64,000 nt of DNA from an uncultured Eubacterium sp. (lineage in GTDB: Bacteria; Bacillota; Clostridia; Oscillospirales; Acutalibacteraceae). Within the stretch, counting starts at the first letter, position 1. Every line of letters starts with the position of its first letter. The translations under genes and the position numbers were made by a program. Shown here piece after piece: positions 46,630 to 55,682 of the stretch. Location of the stretch: the NCBI GenBank assembly GCA_944380545.1, contig CALWHV010000014.1:1-64000 (forward strand), read 5' to 3'. The notes beneath the pieces were generated by a model. It was not told where the DNA came from, ran no database searches, and was given only the letters and a program-made list of their open reading frames with translations.

Positions 46630-47522
46630 ATTTTAAAACTCCGCAGCTTGAGGATCGGCAGTGGATATCAAGCTGCTTTTCAAAGGCTCACAGCCTGAAC
46701 TGCGAATATACCTTCGGAAACATTTATCTCTGGCGCGCGGCTTATAAAACCCTTGCGGCAAGGTATCGGGATTTTGTCATCTGCCGCTGGGGAGAGGCTG
46801 ATAATATAATGTATTCATTGCCTGTCGGAAGCGGCGATTTTGCAGCCGCCGTGCGCGCCGTGCTTGAGGACGCTCGCTCGCTCGGCATACCCGCGCGTAT
46901 CTACGGCGTAACGGAAAGCTATAAAATGCTTCTTGAAAGCGAATTTCCCGGCGCCTTTTCCTTTGAGCACGACGACGGCAATAATGATTATATCTATAAC
47001 ACGGAGGATCTTGCGCTTCTTGGCGGCAAAAAATACCATTCAAAGCGAAATCATATTTCAAGGTTCATCAAGGATAATCCCGACTGGAGTTACGAGGCGA
47101 TAAGCGCGGATAATATAGACGAATGTATCGCCCTGCACACACGCTGGATAGAATCGCGCGATACGCCGCAGAACGAGACTGATTATTCTCTTGAGTTCGA
47201 AGCGGTGCTCAGCGGTTTTGAAAATTATGAAAAGCTGGGCTTTACGGGCGGTCTGCTCAGAATAGGCTCAACTCCCGTGGCATACACCTACGGCGAAAAG
47301 CTCAACGACGAGTGCTTTGTAACTCATTTTGAAAAGGCGCCGGCTCAAATACCCGGAGCATACGCCGTTATCAACCGCGAATTTGCAAAGCGGCTCTCTG
47401 CGGCGGGCTTTCGGTTTGTGAACAGAGAGGAAGATCTCGGAATACCGGGGCTGAGAAAGGCAAAGCAGTCTTACCGTCCCGCACTGTGGCTCAATAAGGA
47501 TACGGCGGTGTATAATGGCTGA
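46623..47522 (+). CDS. DUF2156 domain protein (GNAT-fold, lysyltransferase-like)
   Basis: The 299-residue protein belongs to the DUF2156 family, whose fold is found in the C-terminal domain of MprF-type phosphatidylglycerol lysyltransferases. Recognisable text includes KKYHSKRNHISRFIKDNPDW and YTYGEKLNDECFVTHFEKA, and then NREEDLGIPGLRKAKQSYRP near the end. It has no membrane part, so it is probably a soluble aminoacyl- or acyl-transferase-like protein with unknown target. It overlaps tmk by seven bases and the next GNAT gene by eight. Confidence 0.85.
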   Translation: MLNFKTPQLEDRQWISSCFSKAHSLNCEYTFGNIYLWRAAYKTLAARYRDFVICRWGEADNIMYSLPVGSGDFAAAVRAVLEDARSLGIPARIYGVTESYKMLLESEFPGAFSFEHDDGNNDYIYNTEDLALLGGKKYHSKRNHISRFIKDNPDWSYEAISADNIDECIALHTRWIESRDTPQNETDYSLEFEAVLSGFENYEKLGFTGGLLRIGSTPVAYTYGEKLNDECFVTHFEKAPAQIPGAYAVINREFAKRLSAAGFRFVNREEDLGIPGLRKAKQSYRPALWLNKDTAVYNG

Positions 47523-48042
47523 AGAAATCAGATTTACTAATGACCGATCGGAAATAACCGCGCTTTGGGCGGCCATTTTCAAGGACAGCGAAAGCGATAT
47601 TTCGTTCTTTCTTGATAACTGTTTAAATAAAAGATGCCTTGCGCTTTACAGCGACAGTCAGCTTGCATCGATGCTTTTTCTTGTCGAGTGCGCCTACTGC
47701 GGAAAAAAAGGGGCGTATATCTACGCCGTCTCAACCTATGAGCGCTTCAGGCGGCGCGGCTTTGCCGGCAGGCTGATAGAATACGCAAAAACGCTCGGCT
47801 GCGATTTTTTATGGCTTATTCCGGCTAATGAAGCCCTGTTTGATTATTACGCAAAATTCGGCTTCAAAACACTTTTGTTTTCTGACATGGCTTATGATAA
47901 CCGCGTTGTCTTCAACGAGAGCAGTGAGATTTGCGGCTATCTTTACGATGGCTCCGATTTTAAAGAGCCGCGCGGTATGCTGTTTTCCGAAGAACCGTTT
48001 GAAATCGGCTCAACAGGTATATATGAATTAAGGAGAGGATAG
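47515..48042 (+). CDS. GNAT family N-acetyltransferase
   Basis: The 175-residue protein has a short GNAT fold with the acetyl-CoA loop as STYERFRRRGFAGRLIEYA and a C-terminal FDYYAKFGFKT. The substrate is unknown. The start overlaps the DUF2156 gene by eight bases. GNAT plus DUF2156 coupling is a recurring arrangement in Clostridia, but the joint function is not known. Confidence 0.85.
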   Translation: MAEEIRFTNDRSEITALWAAIFKDSESDISFFLDNCLNKRCLALYSDSQLASMLFLVECAYCGKKGAYIYAVSTYERFRRRGFAGRLIEYAKTLGCDFLWLIPANEALFDYYAKFGFKTLLFSDMAYDNRVVFNESSEICGYLYDGSDFKEPRGMLFSEEPFEIGSTGIYELRRG

Positions 48043-48044
48043 TT

Positions 48045-48584
48045 TTGGTTTATGTTTTTCTTGCCGAGGGCTTTGAGATCATAGAGGCTTTGTCGCCCGT
48101 GGATATGCTTCGCCGCGCAGGCGTTGCGGTCCGCACCGTGGGCGTTACGGGAAGCAGTGTAAAGTCCTCCTGCGGCGTTGAAGTTAAGGCGGATATTGCC
48201 GTTTGCGATGTAAGTCTTAATAACGCAGAGGCGCTCGTCATTCCGGGCGGTATCCCCGGCGTGCCCAATCTTGAAGCCAGCGATGAACTGAAAACGCTGC
48301 TGCTCGATGCGGCAGAAAGGCGGATACTTATATGCGCCATCTGCGCAGGCCCGTCTCTTTTAGGCAAGCTCGGGCTTTTGCGCGGCAAAAGAGCCACCGC
48401 ATATCCGGGCTTTGAAAAATATCTTGAGGGCGCGCAAACTAACGGCGATTTCGTAGTGCGCGACGGGGATTATATCACCGCCAAGGGCGCCGGCGTTTCA
48501 GTCCCGTTCGGGCTAGAGATCGTCAAGGCGCTTCGCGGAGAGGAAGAGGCGCAAAGGATAAAAGCCTCAATACAATGCAAATGA
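48045..48584 (+). CDS. DJ-1/PfpI family protein
   Basis: The 179-residue protein has the DJ-1/ThiJ fold, with FLAEGFEIIEALSPVDMLRRAG at the start, VIPGGIPG, and the nucleophile elbow CAICAGPSLLGK, where the second Cys is the likely reactive residue. Members are glyoxalase, deglycase or chaperone proteins; which applies is not known. The start is TTG 48045, behind AAGGAGAGG. It overlaps the next gene by ten bases. Confidence 0.87.
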   Translation: MVYVFLAEGFEIIEALSPVDMLRRAGVAVRTVGVTGSSVKSSCGVEVKADIAVCDVSLNNAEALVIPGGIPGVPNLEASDELKTLLLDAAERRILICAICAGPSLLGKLGLLRGKRATAYPGFEKYLEGAQTNGDFVVRDGDYITAKGAGVSVPFGLEIVKALRGEEEAQRIKASIQCK

Positions 48585-49132
48585 AATCAGCGCTCAGAAA
48601 AGAATATAAGCTGCGCAGATCCGCCGTGGAGAATAAAGCTCAAAAGGATTTTCTTATTGCAAAAAAGCTGCTTGATTTTCCGCAATTCAAGAGCGCCTGC
48701 GATATTCTGTGTTACAGCAGCTTCGGCTCTGAAATAGATACGGCTCGCATTATCGGCGAATCGCTTGCCCTCGGCAAAAGATTGTTTCTTCCGAAATGCC
48801 TCGGCGAAAATGGGAGAATGCGCTTTTTCCGCATCGCTTCGCCGGATGATCTTATGGAGGGAGCTTACGGTATCGCAGAGCCGGATATACATAAATGCAG
48901 CGCAGCGGCCGGCTTTGAAAACGCGCTTTGCATCGTTCCCGCCCTTTCGTTTGACCGAAGCGGCTTTCGTCTCGGCTACGGCGGAGGATATTACGACAGA
49001 TTTTTGGCGGAAAATGATGTTATTTCCGTCGGTTTATGCTATAATGAACTGATAAGCAACGCGCTCCCGCATGAGAGCTTTGACAAAAGCGTTGATTTTG
49101 TAATAACAGAAACTGAAATTATCGCACCGTAA
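48575..49132 (+). CDS. 5-formyltetrahydrofolate cyclo-ligase
   Basis: This enzyme converts 5-formyl-THF to 5,10-methenyl-THF with ATP. The 185-residue protein has KSALRKEYKLRRSA at the N-terminus, LPKCLGENGRMRFFRI, and the ATP-binding motif RLGYGGGYYDRFL at about residues 130-142. The length fits. A second in-frame ATG at 48581 is also possible. It overlaps the DJ-1 gene. Confidence 0.9.
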   Translation: MQMKSALRKEYKLRRSAVENKAQKDFLIAKKLLDFPQFKSACDILCYSSFGSEIDTARIIGESLALGKRLFLPKCLGENGRMRFFRIASPDDLMEGAYGIAEPDIHKCSAAAGFENALCIVPALSFDRSGFRLGYGGGYYDRFLAENDVISVGLCYNELISNALPHESFDKSVDFVITETEIIAP

Positions 49133-49144
49133 AGGAGGCTAAGT

Positions 49145-50401
49145 ATGGCAGATGATCTTAAGCTTGATGAAACAGGCATAAATATCTCCGATACCGATGC
49201 TCAGGATGAAAAAAAGGATGTTTACTTCACAAACCAGGATTATTCCGGCTTGCGCTCGGATAAAAAGCCGAAGCCGCCGAAAAAGGCGGGCGGCGCCAAA
49301 ACCAAGAAATTCGGCGTAGGCTCAACATATCTGTTTTTCATAATCGTCATCGTTATTTCAATGGCAATATCGGTTTACGCCATATTCTGCATAAACGATG
49401 TTTTCGGTATGACAAAATCAAAATCATCCGTCACCATCAATTACACGCAGGATATCGAAACTCCGTCCGAGGCCGTCGATCTGCTTTCGGATAACGGACT
49501 CGTTCAGTGCCCGAATTTCTGCAAATTCTATCTTAAGCTTGCCTCCGTGCTTGTCGGCGACTACGATGTCACCGGCCCGTTTCGCGCAGGTGTGTACTAT
49601 CTCAACGGCCAGATGGGTCTTGAGGGTATGCTGATAAATATGCAGGGCGAGGCGGACACAACCGAAACCGTAAGAATAATGTTCCCCGAGGGCGCAACCG
49701 TTCCCGAGATTGTGGACAGGCTTGTTGAAAATGAGGTTTGCGACCGCGCGTCCCTCCTTTCCGTAATAGAGTCAACGGATTATTCCTATTCGCTGATTTC
49801 CGGTATGCAGTCTAAGGAGAGCGTTCCTTACAGGCTCGAGGGCTATCTTTTTCCGGACACATATGATTTCTATATCGGGCAGAGCGCTTCAAGCGTAATA
49901 GAGACCTTCGTTCGCCATTGTGAGGAAGTTGTAACCGAGGATATGCGCCAAAAAGCTTCCGATATGGGCTATACTATGCAGGAGGTAATAATCATCGCCT
50001 CCATCGTTCAGGCGGAGGCAGGCTCCGTTGACCAGATGGATACTATTGCCGCCATAATTGAAAACAGGCTCAACGACCCCGCAAACAATCCCTGGCTCGG
50101 CTGCCAGTCCACATCGGATTATATCAACAACAAGGTCGCTCCCGCTCTTTCCTCAACCTCGGCGCATACGGCGGATTATTATCTCCAGTATTATAATACC
50201 AATACCGATTCAAGCGTTGTAGGCTTGCCGGAGGGTCCGATATGCAACCCCGGCCTCGCCGCTATCCAGGCGGTGCTCAGCCCTGCGGATACAGACGATA
50301 TCTACTTCTTCCACGATATGGACGGCGAGCTTCATACGGCAGAGACCTATTCGGAATTCAAATCGCTGATAAGGAAGTACGCGCCTTATCTTGAGTATTA
50401 A
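49145..50401 (+). CDS. mltG: Endolytic transglycosylase MltG
   Basis: MltG cuts nascent glycan strands to set their length. The 418-residue protein has a long charged cytoplasmic N-terminus (1-55), one transmembrane helix (about 60-82), and the YceG-type domain with EGATVPEIVDRL, GYLFPDTYDF, and the catalytic glutamate in ASIVQAEAGSVDQMDTIAAI, then NRLNDPANNPWLGC and YNTNTDSSVVGLPEGPICNP. The cytoplasmic extension is common in Gram-positive members. RBS AAAGGAGG precedes ATG 49145. Confidence 0.93.
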   Translation: MADDLKLDETGINISDTDAQDEKKDVYFTNQDYSGLRSDKKPKPPKKAGGAKTKKFGVGSTYLFFIIVIVISMAISVYAIFCINDVFGMTKSKSSVTINYTQDIETPSEAVDLLSDNGLVQCPNFCKFYLKLASVLVGDYDVTGPFRAGVYYLNGQMGLEGMLINMQGEADTTETVRIMFPEGATVPEIVDRLVENEVCDRASLLSVIESTDYSYSLISGMQSKESVPYRLEGYLFPDTYDFYIGQSASSVIETFVRHCEEVVTEDMRQKASDMGYTMQEVIIIASIVQAEAGSVDQMDTIAAIIENRLNDPANNPWLGCQSTSDYINNKVAPALSSTSAHTADYYLQYYNTNTDSSVVGLPEGPICNPGLAAIQAVLSPADTDDIYFFHDMDGELHTAETYSEFKSLIRKYAPYLEY

Positions 50402-50407
50402 AATATT

Positions 50408-51634
50408 ATGAGCAGAGTTGAACTTCTTTCACCGGCGGGTGACGCGCAACGCCTGCGCCTTGCGCTTGAATACGGAGCGGATGCGGTGTATGTTGGCGGC
50501 AGTTCCTTCACAATGCGCACAAATCCGGCAAACTTTGACGCGGACGCGCTGAAAGCTGCCGTTGAGCTTACCCATTCAAAGGGCAAAAAGCTCTATCTCA
50601 CCTGCAACACGCTGCCGCGAAACAATGAGCTCGAGCAGCTTCCCGATTTTTTGAAATATGCGCAGGATATCGGAGTGGACGCTTTTATTATAGCCGGAAT
50701 GGGCGTTATCAGAGCCGCCAAAAAGTATGCGCCGGATGTGGATATCCATGTTTCCACGCAGGCAGGTATAGTCAATTACGCGGATGCGGCGGCTTATTAC
50801 GAGCTCGGCGCCTCGCGCGTTGTTACGGCAAGGGAGCTTTCTCTTGACGAGATAAAAACCATCCGTGATAAATGCCCGCCGCAGCTTCAGATAGAGGCGT
50901 TCGTTCACGGAGCTATGTGTATGAGCTTCAGCGGCAGATGCGTACTTTCCGATTATCTTACGGGCAGGGATGCAAACCGCGGCGAATGTGCCCAGCCATG
51001 CCGCTGGAAATACAGCGTTGTTGAAGAAAAGCGCCCCGGCGAATATTTCCCTGTAAACGAGGAGAAAAACGGAACATATATCTTCAATTCGCGCGATCTG
51101 TGTATGATAGAGCATATTCCCCGGCTTGTGTCCGCAGGCATTGATTCCTTTAAGATCGAAGGTCGCGCAAAGAGCGAATATTACACCGCCGCTGTTACCC
51201 ACGCCTACAGAGCCGCGCTTGACGAATATTATTCATCGTCCGCCGGCGCTGAATTCAGACCGTCAAAATGGATAATCGACGAGGTGGATAAGATAAGCCA
51301 CCGCGCTTATACCACCGGCTTTTATTTCGGCCCGATAGAAAAGGGGCAGGTCACCGATAACGGCGGCTATGAACGCTCATGGGAGGTCTGCGCACTGTTT
51401 TTGAGCGCTTCTTCCGGCAGAATAACCGTGGCTCAGAGAAACCGCTTTTTTGAGGGCGAGGAGCTTGAGGTGCTCGAACCCTTCAAAAAGCCTTACACCG
51501 TTACCGTTAAGGAGCTTTATTGCGAAACGGACGGAGAGAAAACTTCCGCTGCGAATAAGGCGGCGGCGGTCTATTCCTTTTCGTGCGATAAAAGCGTCGG
51601 AAATAACGCGATGTTCAGAAGAAAATGCGTGTAA
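50408..51634 (+). CDS. Peptidase U32 family protein
   Basis: U32 proteins, once called collagenases, are radical-style or RNA-modification linked TIM-barrel proteins; members such as TrhP act in tRNA hydroxylation. The 408-residue protein has LLSPAGDAQRLRLALEYGADAVYVGG at the start, the signature CMSFSGRCVLSDYLTGRDANRGECAQPCRW (in part), and the C-terminal domain with PFKKPYTVTVKELY. The cysteines C-MSFSGRC and C-AQPC are conserved in the family. It begins six bases after mltG and is followed by a terminator. Confidence 0.88.
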   Translation: MSRVELLSPAGDAQRLRLALEYGADAVYVGGSSFTMRTNPANFDADALKAAVELTHSKGKKLYLTCNTLPRNNELEQLPDFLKYAQDIGVDAFIIAGMGVIRAAKKYAPDVDIHVSTQAGIVNYADAAAYYELGASRVVTARELSLDEIKTIRDKCPPQLQIEAFVHGAMCMSFSGRCVLSDYLTGRDANRGECAQPCRWKYSVVEEKRPGEYFPVNEEKNGTYIFNSRDLCMIEHIPRLVSAGIDSFKIEGRAKSEYYTAAVTHAYRAALDEYYSSSAGAEFRPSKWIIDEVDKISHRAYTTGFYFGPIEKGQVTDNGGYERSWEVCALFLSASSGRITVAQRNRFFEGEELEVLEPFKKPYTVTVKELYCETDGEKTSAANKAAAVYSFSCDKSVGNNAMFRRKCV

Positions 51635-51642
51635 TAAACGCG

Positions 51643-51672
51643 CCCCCGTGCATAATAACACGGGGGTCTTTT
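51643..51672 (+). terminator. Terminator after the U32 gene, overlapping the next ribosome site
   Basis: An 8-bp stem (CCCCCGTG/CACGGGGG) closes the loop CATAATAA and is followed by TCTTTTT. The G run of the second arm is the only Shine-Dalgarno-like sequence ahead of the PBP ATG at 51674, so the hairpin both ends the U32 transcript and could hide the PBP ribosome site in read-through RNA. Confidence 0.8.
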
Positions 51673-51673
51673 T

Positions 51674-53146
51674 ATGCCTAAAAGAATCGGCGTTCTGGCG
51701 CTTGCCTTATCCTTTCTTTTCACCGCGGCGCTTGCGCGCACGGCTTATGTATCGCTCAGCGGGAACTATACTGTCTCCTCCGGCTACAACAGCTATGCGC
51801 TGAATATCGAAAACAGAAAGCAAACCCTTTTTGACTGCAATATGAAAAGGCTGAGCAATAATATAAATTCGCTGACCGCTGTCATCCGCCCGACCACAGA
51901 ATGTCTTTCGGAGCTTGATATGCTGTTTTCGCAGCGCGAGATCGCCGAGATCACCAAAGAGCTTTCAAAGGGCTATCCCGTCGCTGTTCAAACTGAGCGC
52001 TATGCGCCTTGCAAATATATACGCATATTTGAGAATAAAAAAACTGACGAAACAGCGCTCGTCAAATTCGTAAGGCGAATATATAATAAAACGGTCTACA
52101 CCAAAAAGATAAATTTTGCCGTTGACGCCAAATCGCGTCTGCTTGAGGGCAACGCCGGCGAGATAACCGAGGAGTATTCCGATACTCAACCGGCGGGCGT
52201 TGTGCTTACGATAGATTCAGATATTCAAAACGCGGTTGAAGAAGCCGCAAAATATATGAAAAAGGGCGCGGTGGCGGTTATGGATGCTGAAAGCGCGCAG
52301 ATCCTTGCGCTTTATTCCGCGCCGAACGATAATATGTTCCGACCAACGCTTGAATACACGGTCGGTTCCGTATTTAAGCTGGTCGTCTGCGCGTGCGCGA
52401 TAGAAAAGGGCATAGAGCCGCTTTTTGAGTGCGAAGGCAGCTTTACCGTTGGGGACACGGATTTTTCCTGCCAGCACGGCGCGGTTCACGGAAAGCAGGA
52501 TATGAAAACGGCGCTTGCCAACTCCTGCAACTGCTATTTCATTCAGCTTGCGCTTGAGATAGGAGCGGACGATTTGTATGATACCGCCCGTGCGCTCGGC
52601 TTCGGCGGCAAAACGGAAATAATGCCCGGCTATGTGGTCGATAACGGCAATCTGCCAAGTAAAGATACTTTACAGGCGTCTAAAGGTCAGCTTTCTCTGC
52701 TCGGCTTCGGGCAGGGGCTGTTAACCTCAACGCCTTTACAGATGTGCGCCGCGCTGTGCGCACTGTCAAGCGATGGGCTTTACAGCGAGCCGAAGCTCGT
52801 CGCAGGCACGGTGGATTTTGACGGTAATGTAGACTCCGCGGCATACAGTCCGTCGTCAAGGATACTGAAGCCCTCCACCTGTAAAAAACTGCGCGAATTG
52901 ATGCGCTTCGTCGTTTCAGACGGCACCGGCGCCGCGGCGGATTATAATTCGGCCAGCGGCGGCAAAACCTCCACGGCGCAGAGCGGTATCTATAAAGACG
53001 GCAGGGAGGTGCTCAACACCTGGTTTGCAGGTATTTATCCTTACGACGACCCGCAGTACTGTATCGTGGTGATGACTGAGGACGGCAGCAGCGGAGCAGG
53101 GGATTGCTGTCCCGTTTTTCGTACCATTGTTGAAAACATATCGTAA
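51674..53146 (+). CDS. Class B penicillin-binding protein (transpeptidase)
   Basis: The 490-residue protein has an N-terminal membrane anchor (about 5-24), a reduced non-penicillin-binding domain, and a transpeptidase domain from about 180. The catalytic motifs are complete: S232-V-F-K, S284-C-N286 and K431-T-S. It lacks PASTA repeats and is shorter than FtsI/SpoVD (about 600), so it resembles the PbpA/FtsI-like spore or elongation group. It is preceded directly by a terminator that overlaps its ribosome site, and followed by the WYL promoter within its own stop region. Confidence 0.88.
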   Translation: MPKRIGVLALALSFLFTAALARTAYVSLSGNYTVSSGYNSYALNIENRKQTLFDCNMKRLSNNINSLTAVIRPTTECLSELDMLFSQREIAEITKELSKGYPVAVQTERYAPCKYIRIFENKKTDETALVKFVRRIYNKTVYTKKINFAVDAKSRLLEGNAGEITEEYSDTQPAGVVLTIDSDIQNAVEEAAKYMKKGAVAVMDAESAQILALYSAPNDNMFRPTLEYTVGSVFKLVVCACAIEKGIEPLFECEGSFTVGDTDFSCQHGAVHGKQDMKTALANSCNCYFIQLALEIGADDLYDTARALGFGGKTEIMPGYVVDNGNLPSKDTLQASKGQLSLLGFGQGLLTSTPLQMCAALCALSSDGLYSEPKLVAGTVDFDGNVDSAAYSPSSRILKPSTCKKLRELMRFVVSDGTGAAADYNSASGGKTSTAQSGIYKDGREVLNTWFAGIYPYDDPQYCIVVMTEDGSSGAGDCCPVFRTIVENIS

Positions 53147-53158
53147 ATATGTTATAAT
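53130..53158 (+). promoter_or_regulatory. Sigma-A promoter of the WYL regulator gene
   Basis: TTGAAA (53130-53135) and a perfect TATAAT (53153-53158) with a 17-base spacer overlap the end of the PBP gene. Transcription would begin about 24 bases before the WYL ATG. Confidence 0.8.
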
Positions 53159-53188
53159 TGCCGCATAAACACGAAAGAAGGTGCGGCA

Positions 53189-54178
53189 ATGAATTCAAAA
53201 AAGATAAAAACTATCCTCATTTATAAATACCTTTATAAATATTCGGATGCGCAAAATCCCATATCCTCCTCGCGCCTTATAGAGCTGCTCGGCGAAGAGG
53301 GCGTTGAGTGCGAGCGCAAAAGCATTTATTCCGATATAAAAGCCCTCAACGAGTGCGGCGTCAAGGTCGTTTCCACCCGCACCCCAAGGCGCGGCTTTTA
53401 TCTTGATTCGCGCGAGTTCCGCGTGCCGGAGGTGCGTCTGCTTATTGACGCGGTCAATTCCGCGCCGTTCATCACCCCGCAGATGACCCGCGCCCTGGCG
53501 GATAAGCTGAAGGGGCTGCTCTCCCAAAAGCAGGCGAAGAGCCTGTCGTTCCAGGTCTATCGCGACGATGTAAATAAATGCGATAACGAGGGCATTTATA
53601 ATATAATAGACACGCTTGATAAGGCGATAAACAGCCGCCGCCTCGTCCGCCTCAAATACCGCACCAGAAAGATAGATAAGGAAAATAAAAAAAGCTTCAC
53701 AACAAAGCTTTTCACACTATCACCCTATGCGCTTATATGGAAAAACGATAAATACTATCTTGTGTGCAACAAAAGCAGCCACGATAACCTTATGAACCTG
53801 CGGCTGGACCGCATCCGAGATATAATGATCCTTGATTCTCCTGCGCGGCCCGTCGGCGAGTGCAGCGAATATAAAAATTTTGACGCGGCAGATTATTCCG
53901 CAAAAATGTTTAATATGTTCACCGGCAGTGTGGAAACGGTCACCCTCAAATGCGATCTTGACCTTCGCGAGCAGATCCTTGACCGCTTCGGTCCGTCCGT
54001 GCCGCTCACAGCAACGGATGTGGACCATTTTAAGACCGATGTTCAGGTTGCAGTAAGCGACGGCTTCGTTTCCTGGATAATGCAGTTCGGCGATATGATA
54101 GAGGTGCTCAGCCCCGCATCGCTTGCAGAGCTCGTGCGCGATAAGGCTCAAAAAATCGCCGCCGTCTATTCAGAATGA
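53189..54178 (+). CDS. HTH-WYL transcriptional regulator
   Basis: The 329-residue protein has an N-terminal winged helix (residues 1-75, with SRLIELLGEEGVECERKSIY) and a C-terminal WYL domain (about 145-225) containing SPYALIWKNDKYYLVCNKS, then a WCX tail ending in PASLAELVRDKA. WYL domains sense small nucleic-acid or nucleotide ligands in several systems. It stands alone between the PBP and a hairpin-rich spacer; its target is unknown. The ATG at 53189 follows GAAGGTG. Confidence 0.88.
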   Translation: MNSKKIKTILIYKYLYKYSDAQNPISSSRLIELLGEEGVECERKSIYSDIKALNECGVKVVSTRTPRRGFYLDSREFRVPEVRLLIDAVNSAPFITPQMTRALADKLKGLLSQKQAKSLSFQVYRDDVNKCDNEGIYNIIDTLDKAINSRRLVRLKYRTRKIDKENKKSFTTKLFTLSPYALIWKNDKYYLVCNKSSHDNLMNLRLDRIRDIMILDSPARPVGECSEYKNFDAADYSAKMFNMFTGSVETVTLKCDLDLREQILDRFGPSVPLTATDVDHFKTDVQVAVSDGFVSWIMQFGDMIEVLSPASLAELVRDKAQKIAAVYSE

Positions 54179-54199
54179 CGCGTAAAACACACGAAAAAA

Positions 54200-54357
54200 T
54201 GATCTTGTTTTACTGAATACCGCGTAGGGTCCGCTTCGTCGAAATTCATACAAGTCCGTTCGCAACCGCCGAATAAAACAATGCTGTTTTACCAAACAGC
54301 GCGTAGGGTCCGCAACCTGCGGACCGTTCAAAGTCGTTGTTTTGCCGAATGTTCGCT
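54200..54357 (+). repeat. Two diverged 79-base tandem repeats
   Basis: The core TGTTTTAC...GCGTAGGGTCCGC occurs at 54206-54234 and again at 54285-54313, exactly 79 bases apart. The second copy carries a perfect GGTCCGC/GCGGACC hairpin (54307-54325); the first has lost its partner arm. No gene overlaps. It is too short and divergent to be a CRISPR. Confidence 0.6.
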
Positions 54358-54464
54358 CCAAGCATGCGGGCTGCTGATAGCAGCCCCAATGCGGAGTTCC
54401 GCATCTTGTGAATATTTCACGATTTTATAGACAGCAAAACGCCTCCCGTTAAGGGAGGCGTTTT
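54307..54464 (+). ncRNA. Chain of hairpins, candidate non-coding RNA
   Basis: Five stem-loops follow each other in the gap between the WYL regulator and the nucleotidyltransferase gene: GGTCCGC/GCGGACC (54307-54325), GGGCTGCT-GAT-AGCAGCCC (54368-54386), ATGCGG-AGTT-CCGCAT (54389-54404), GTGAA-TAT-TTCAC (54408-54420) and the terminator. I see no promoter of its own; it may be the 3' end of the WYL message. Its role as an RNA is inference. Confidence 0.45.
54436..54464. terminator. Bidirectional terminator between WYL regulator and nucleotidyltransferase
   Basis: A perfect 12-bp stem (AAAACGCCTCCC/GGGAGGCGTTTT) with loop GTTAA is followed by T on the plus strand; on the minus strand the stem itself ends in TTTT. 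The flanking genes converge here. Confidence 0.88.
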
Positions 54465-54482
54465 TCATTGCAACCGGCGTTG

Positions 54483-55649
54483 TTATATTATCTCAAGCTC
54501 GCGAAGCAGCTCGCCGTATTGTATGTCCTCAGCGCCGCTCTTTGCGATTTCATCTATCGTGCGGCGCGATTTATTGAAATGCAGAAAAACCGCCTTAAAC
54601 AGCCGCACAAGCCACGCTGCGCCTATCAGATAAGGCCGTCTTTCAACCCAGCCGTAGCGCAGCTTAAGCTCCCTTGCCGGCAGGAATATCATATGCCGAA
54701 GCGCCTTCAGCTTTGCGCCTGCTTTGCTGCTTCCTCCTGCGCCCATAGCTATGTAATGGCCGCCCATTGAGCGCGCGCTGAAGCCGAAGCTGCCGGAGCG
54801 TATAACCTCCTCGCCGAGCGAATCAATAAGCTTTCGGCTCAAATCAAATTCCGCGTCCACCGGTGTGCAGAACCATTTTGCGCAAAGCGCAAGGCTCGTC
54901 TTGGCAAAGGTGAAAATACCGGCGGCTTTGCATTTGTCGTAAAAACTGCTTTTCGGTGCGCCGAAAGCCCTGATAAGCACATCGGCGTCCATAAACATCT
55001 TTATGCCCGCACCGCAGTTTTTAAAATGCTTTGCCGCGTGGCACAAAACATACAGTAAATGCTCCTCGGGCGGCAGCGCGTACTCACTGCCGTTTTCGCA
55101 GGTGCAAAGCGCAAATATATTTTTAAAATAGTCGTTGTCGCAGTCAAGCTCGCCGTGTATCTCTATGTGCTGATTTCCCATATATGCGGAAAATGCGCTT
55201 GAGCCGTCGTCCTTGGTTTGCAGCCCCTCGCGCTCAAAACGCGCCTTGCAGTCAGAGAGCGAGGCGTTCCTGATTACTATGTCCGTGTCGCTCCCCGTGC
55301 GAAGCTCCGGGGCAGGGTAGAGCTCGCGCAGAACAGCGCCTTTAACGAATATGAAATCTATTCCCGCCGCGCTGAATTTTTCGCGCACGAAGCTCATCAG
55401 CCTCTCGCGCTCAGCCGCGTCTATCACGGCGTAGCCCACCTGCTGCTTAAACGCAGACGCAGCTTTCGCCTGTGGCAGCGCGCCGTTCTTGAGACTTGAT
55501 ACCTCGCTGCCGATTATCGACGCAACGCCGTGCTCCGTGCTCAATGCGTAAAGCGCGTCAAAATCAACGCCGTCGGGCGCAGAAGGCGGCTCTGCGCCGT
55601 TCAGATGAGCCGATATAAGCTTGATAAAATACTTTTCGGAAATATCCAT
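54483..55649 (-). CDS. NTP_transf_5-type nucleotidyltransferase
   Basis: The 388-residue protein matches the uncharacterised nucleotidyltransferase family PF14907. The N-terminal domain contains DFIFVKGAVLRELYPAPELRTGSDTDIVI-type text: K103-G-A, R117 and the catalytic D121-T-D123. The middle and C-terminal part are helical, with HAAKHFKNCGAGIKMFMDADVL. In the literature such proteins are found near peptide natural-product genes and other systems; a target here is not known. A promoter lies at 55683-55711. It is preceded by the small peptide gene's terminator. Confidence 0.8.
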   Translation of the reverse strand: MDISEKYFIKLISAHLNGAEPPSAPDGVDFDALYALSTEHGVASIIGSEVSSLKNGALPQAKAASAFKQQVGYAVIDAAERERLMSFVREKFSAAGIDFIFVKGAVLRELYPAPELRTGSDTDIVIRNASLSDCKARFEREGLQTKDDGSSAFSAYMGNQHIEIHGELDCDNDYFKNIFALCTCENGSEYALPPEEHLLYVLCHAAKHFKNCGAGIKMFMDADVLIRAFGAPKSSFYDKCKAAGIFTFAKTSLALCAKWFCTPVDAEFDLSRKLIDSLGEEVIRSGSFGFSARSMGGHYIAMGAGGSSKAGAKLKALRHMIFLPARELKLRYGWVERRPYLIGAAWLVRLFKAVFLHFNKSRRTIDEIAKSGAEDIQYGELLRELEII

Positions 55650-55682
55650 TTTCCGCCATCCCTGCCTGTGTTTTCTTAATCT

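Noticed and set aside
54206-54325. CRISPR-like repeat pair
   Set aside because: Only two diverged copies, no uniform spacers, and no cas gene in the window.
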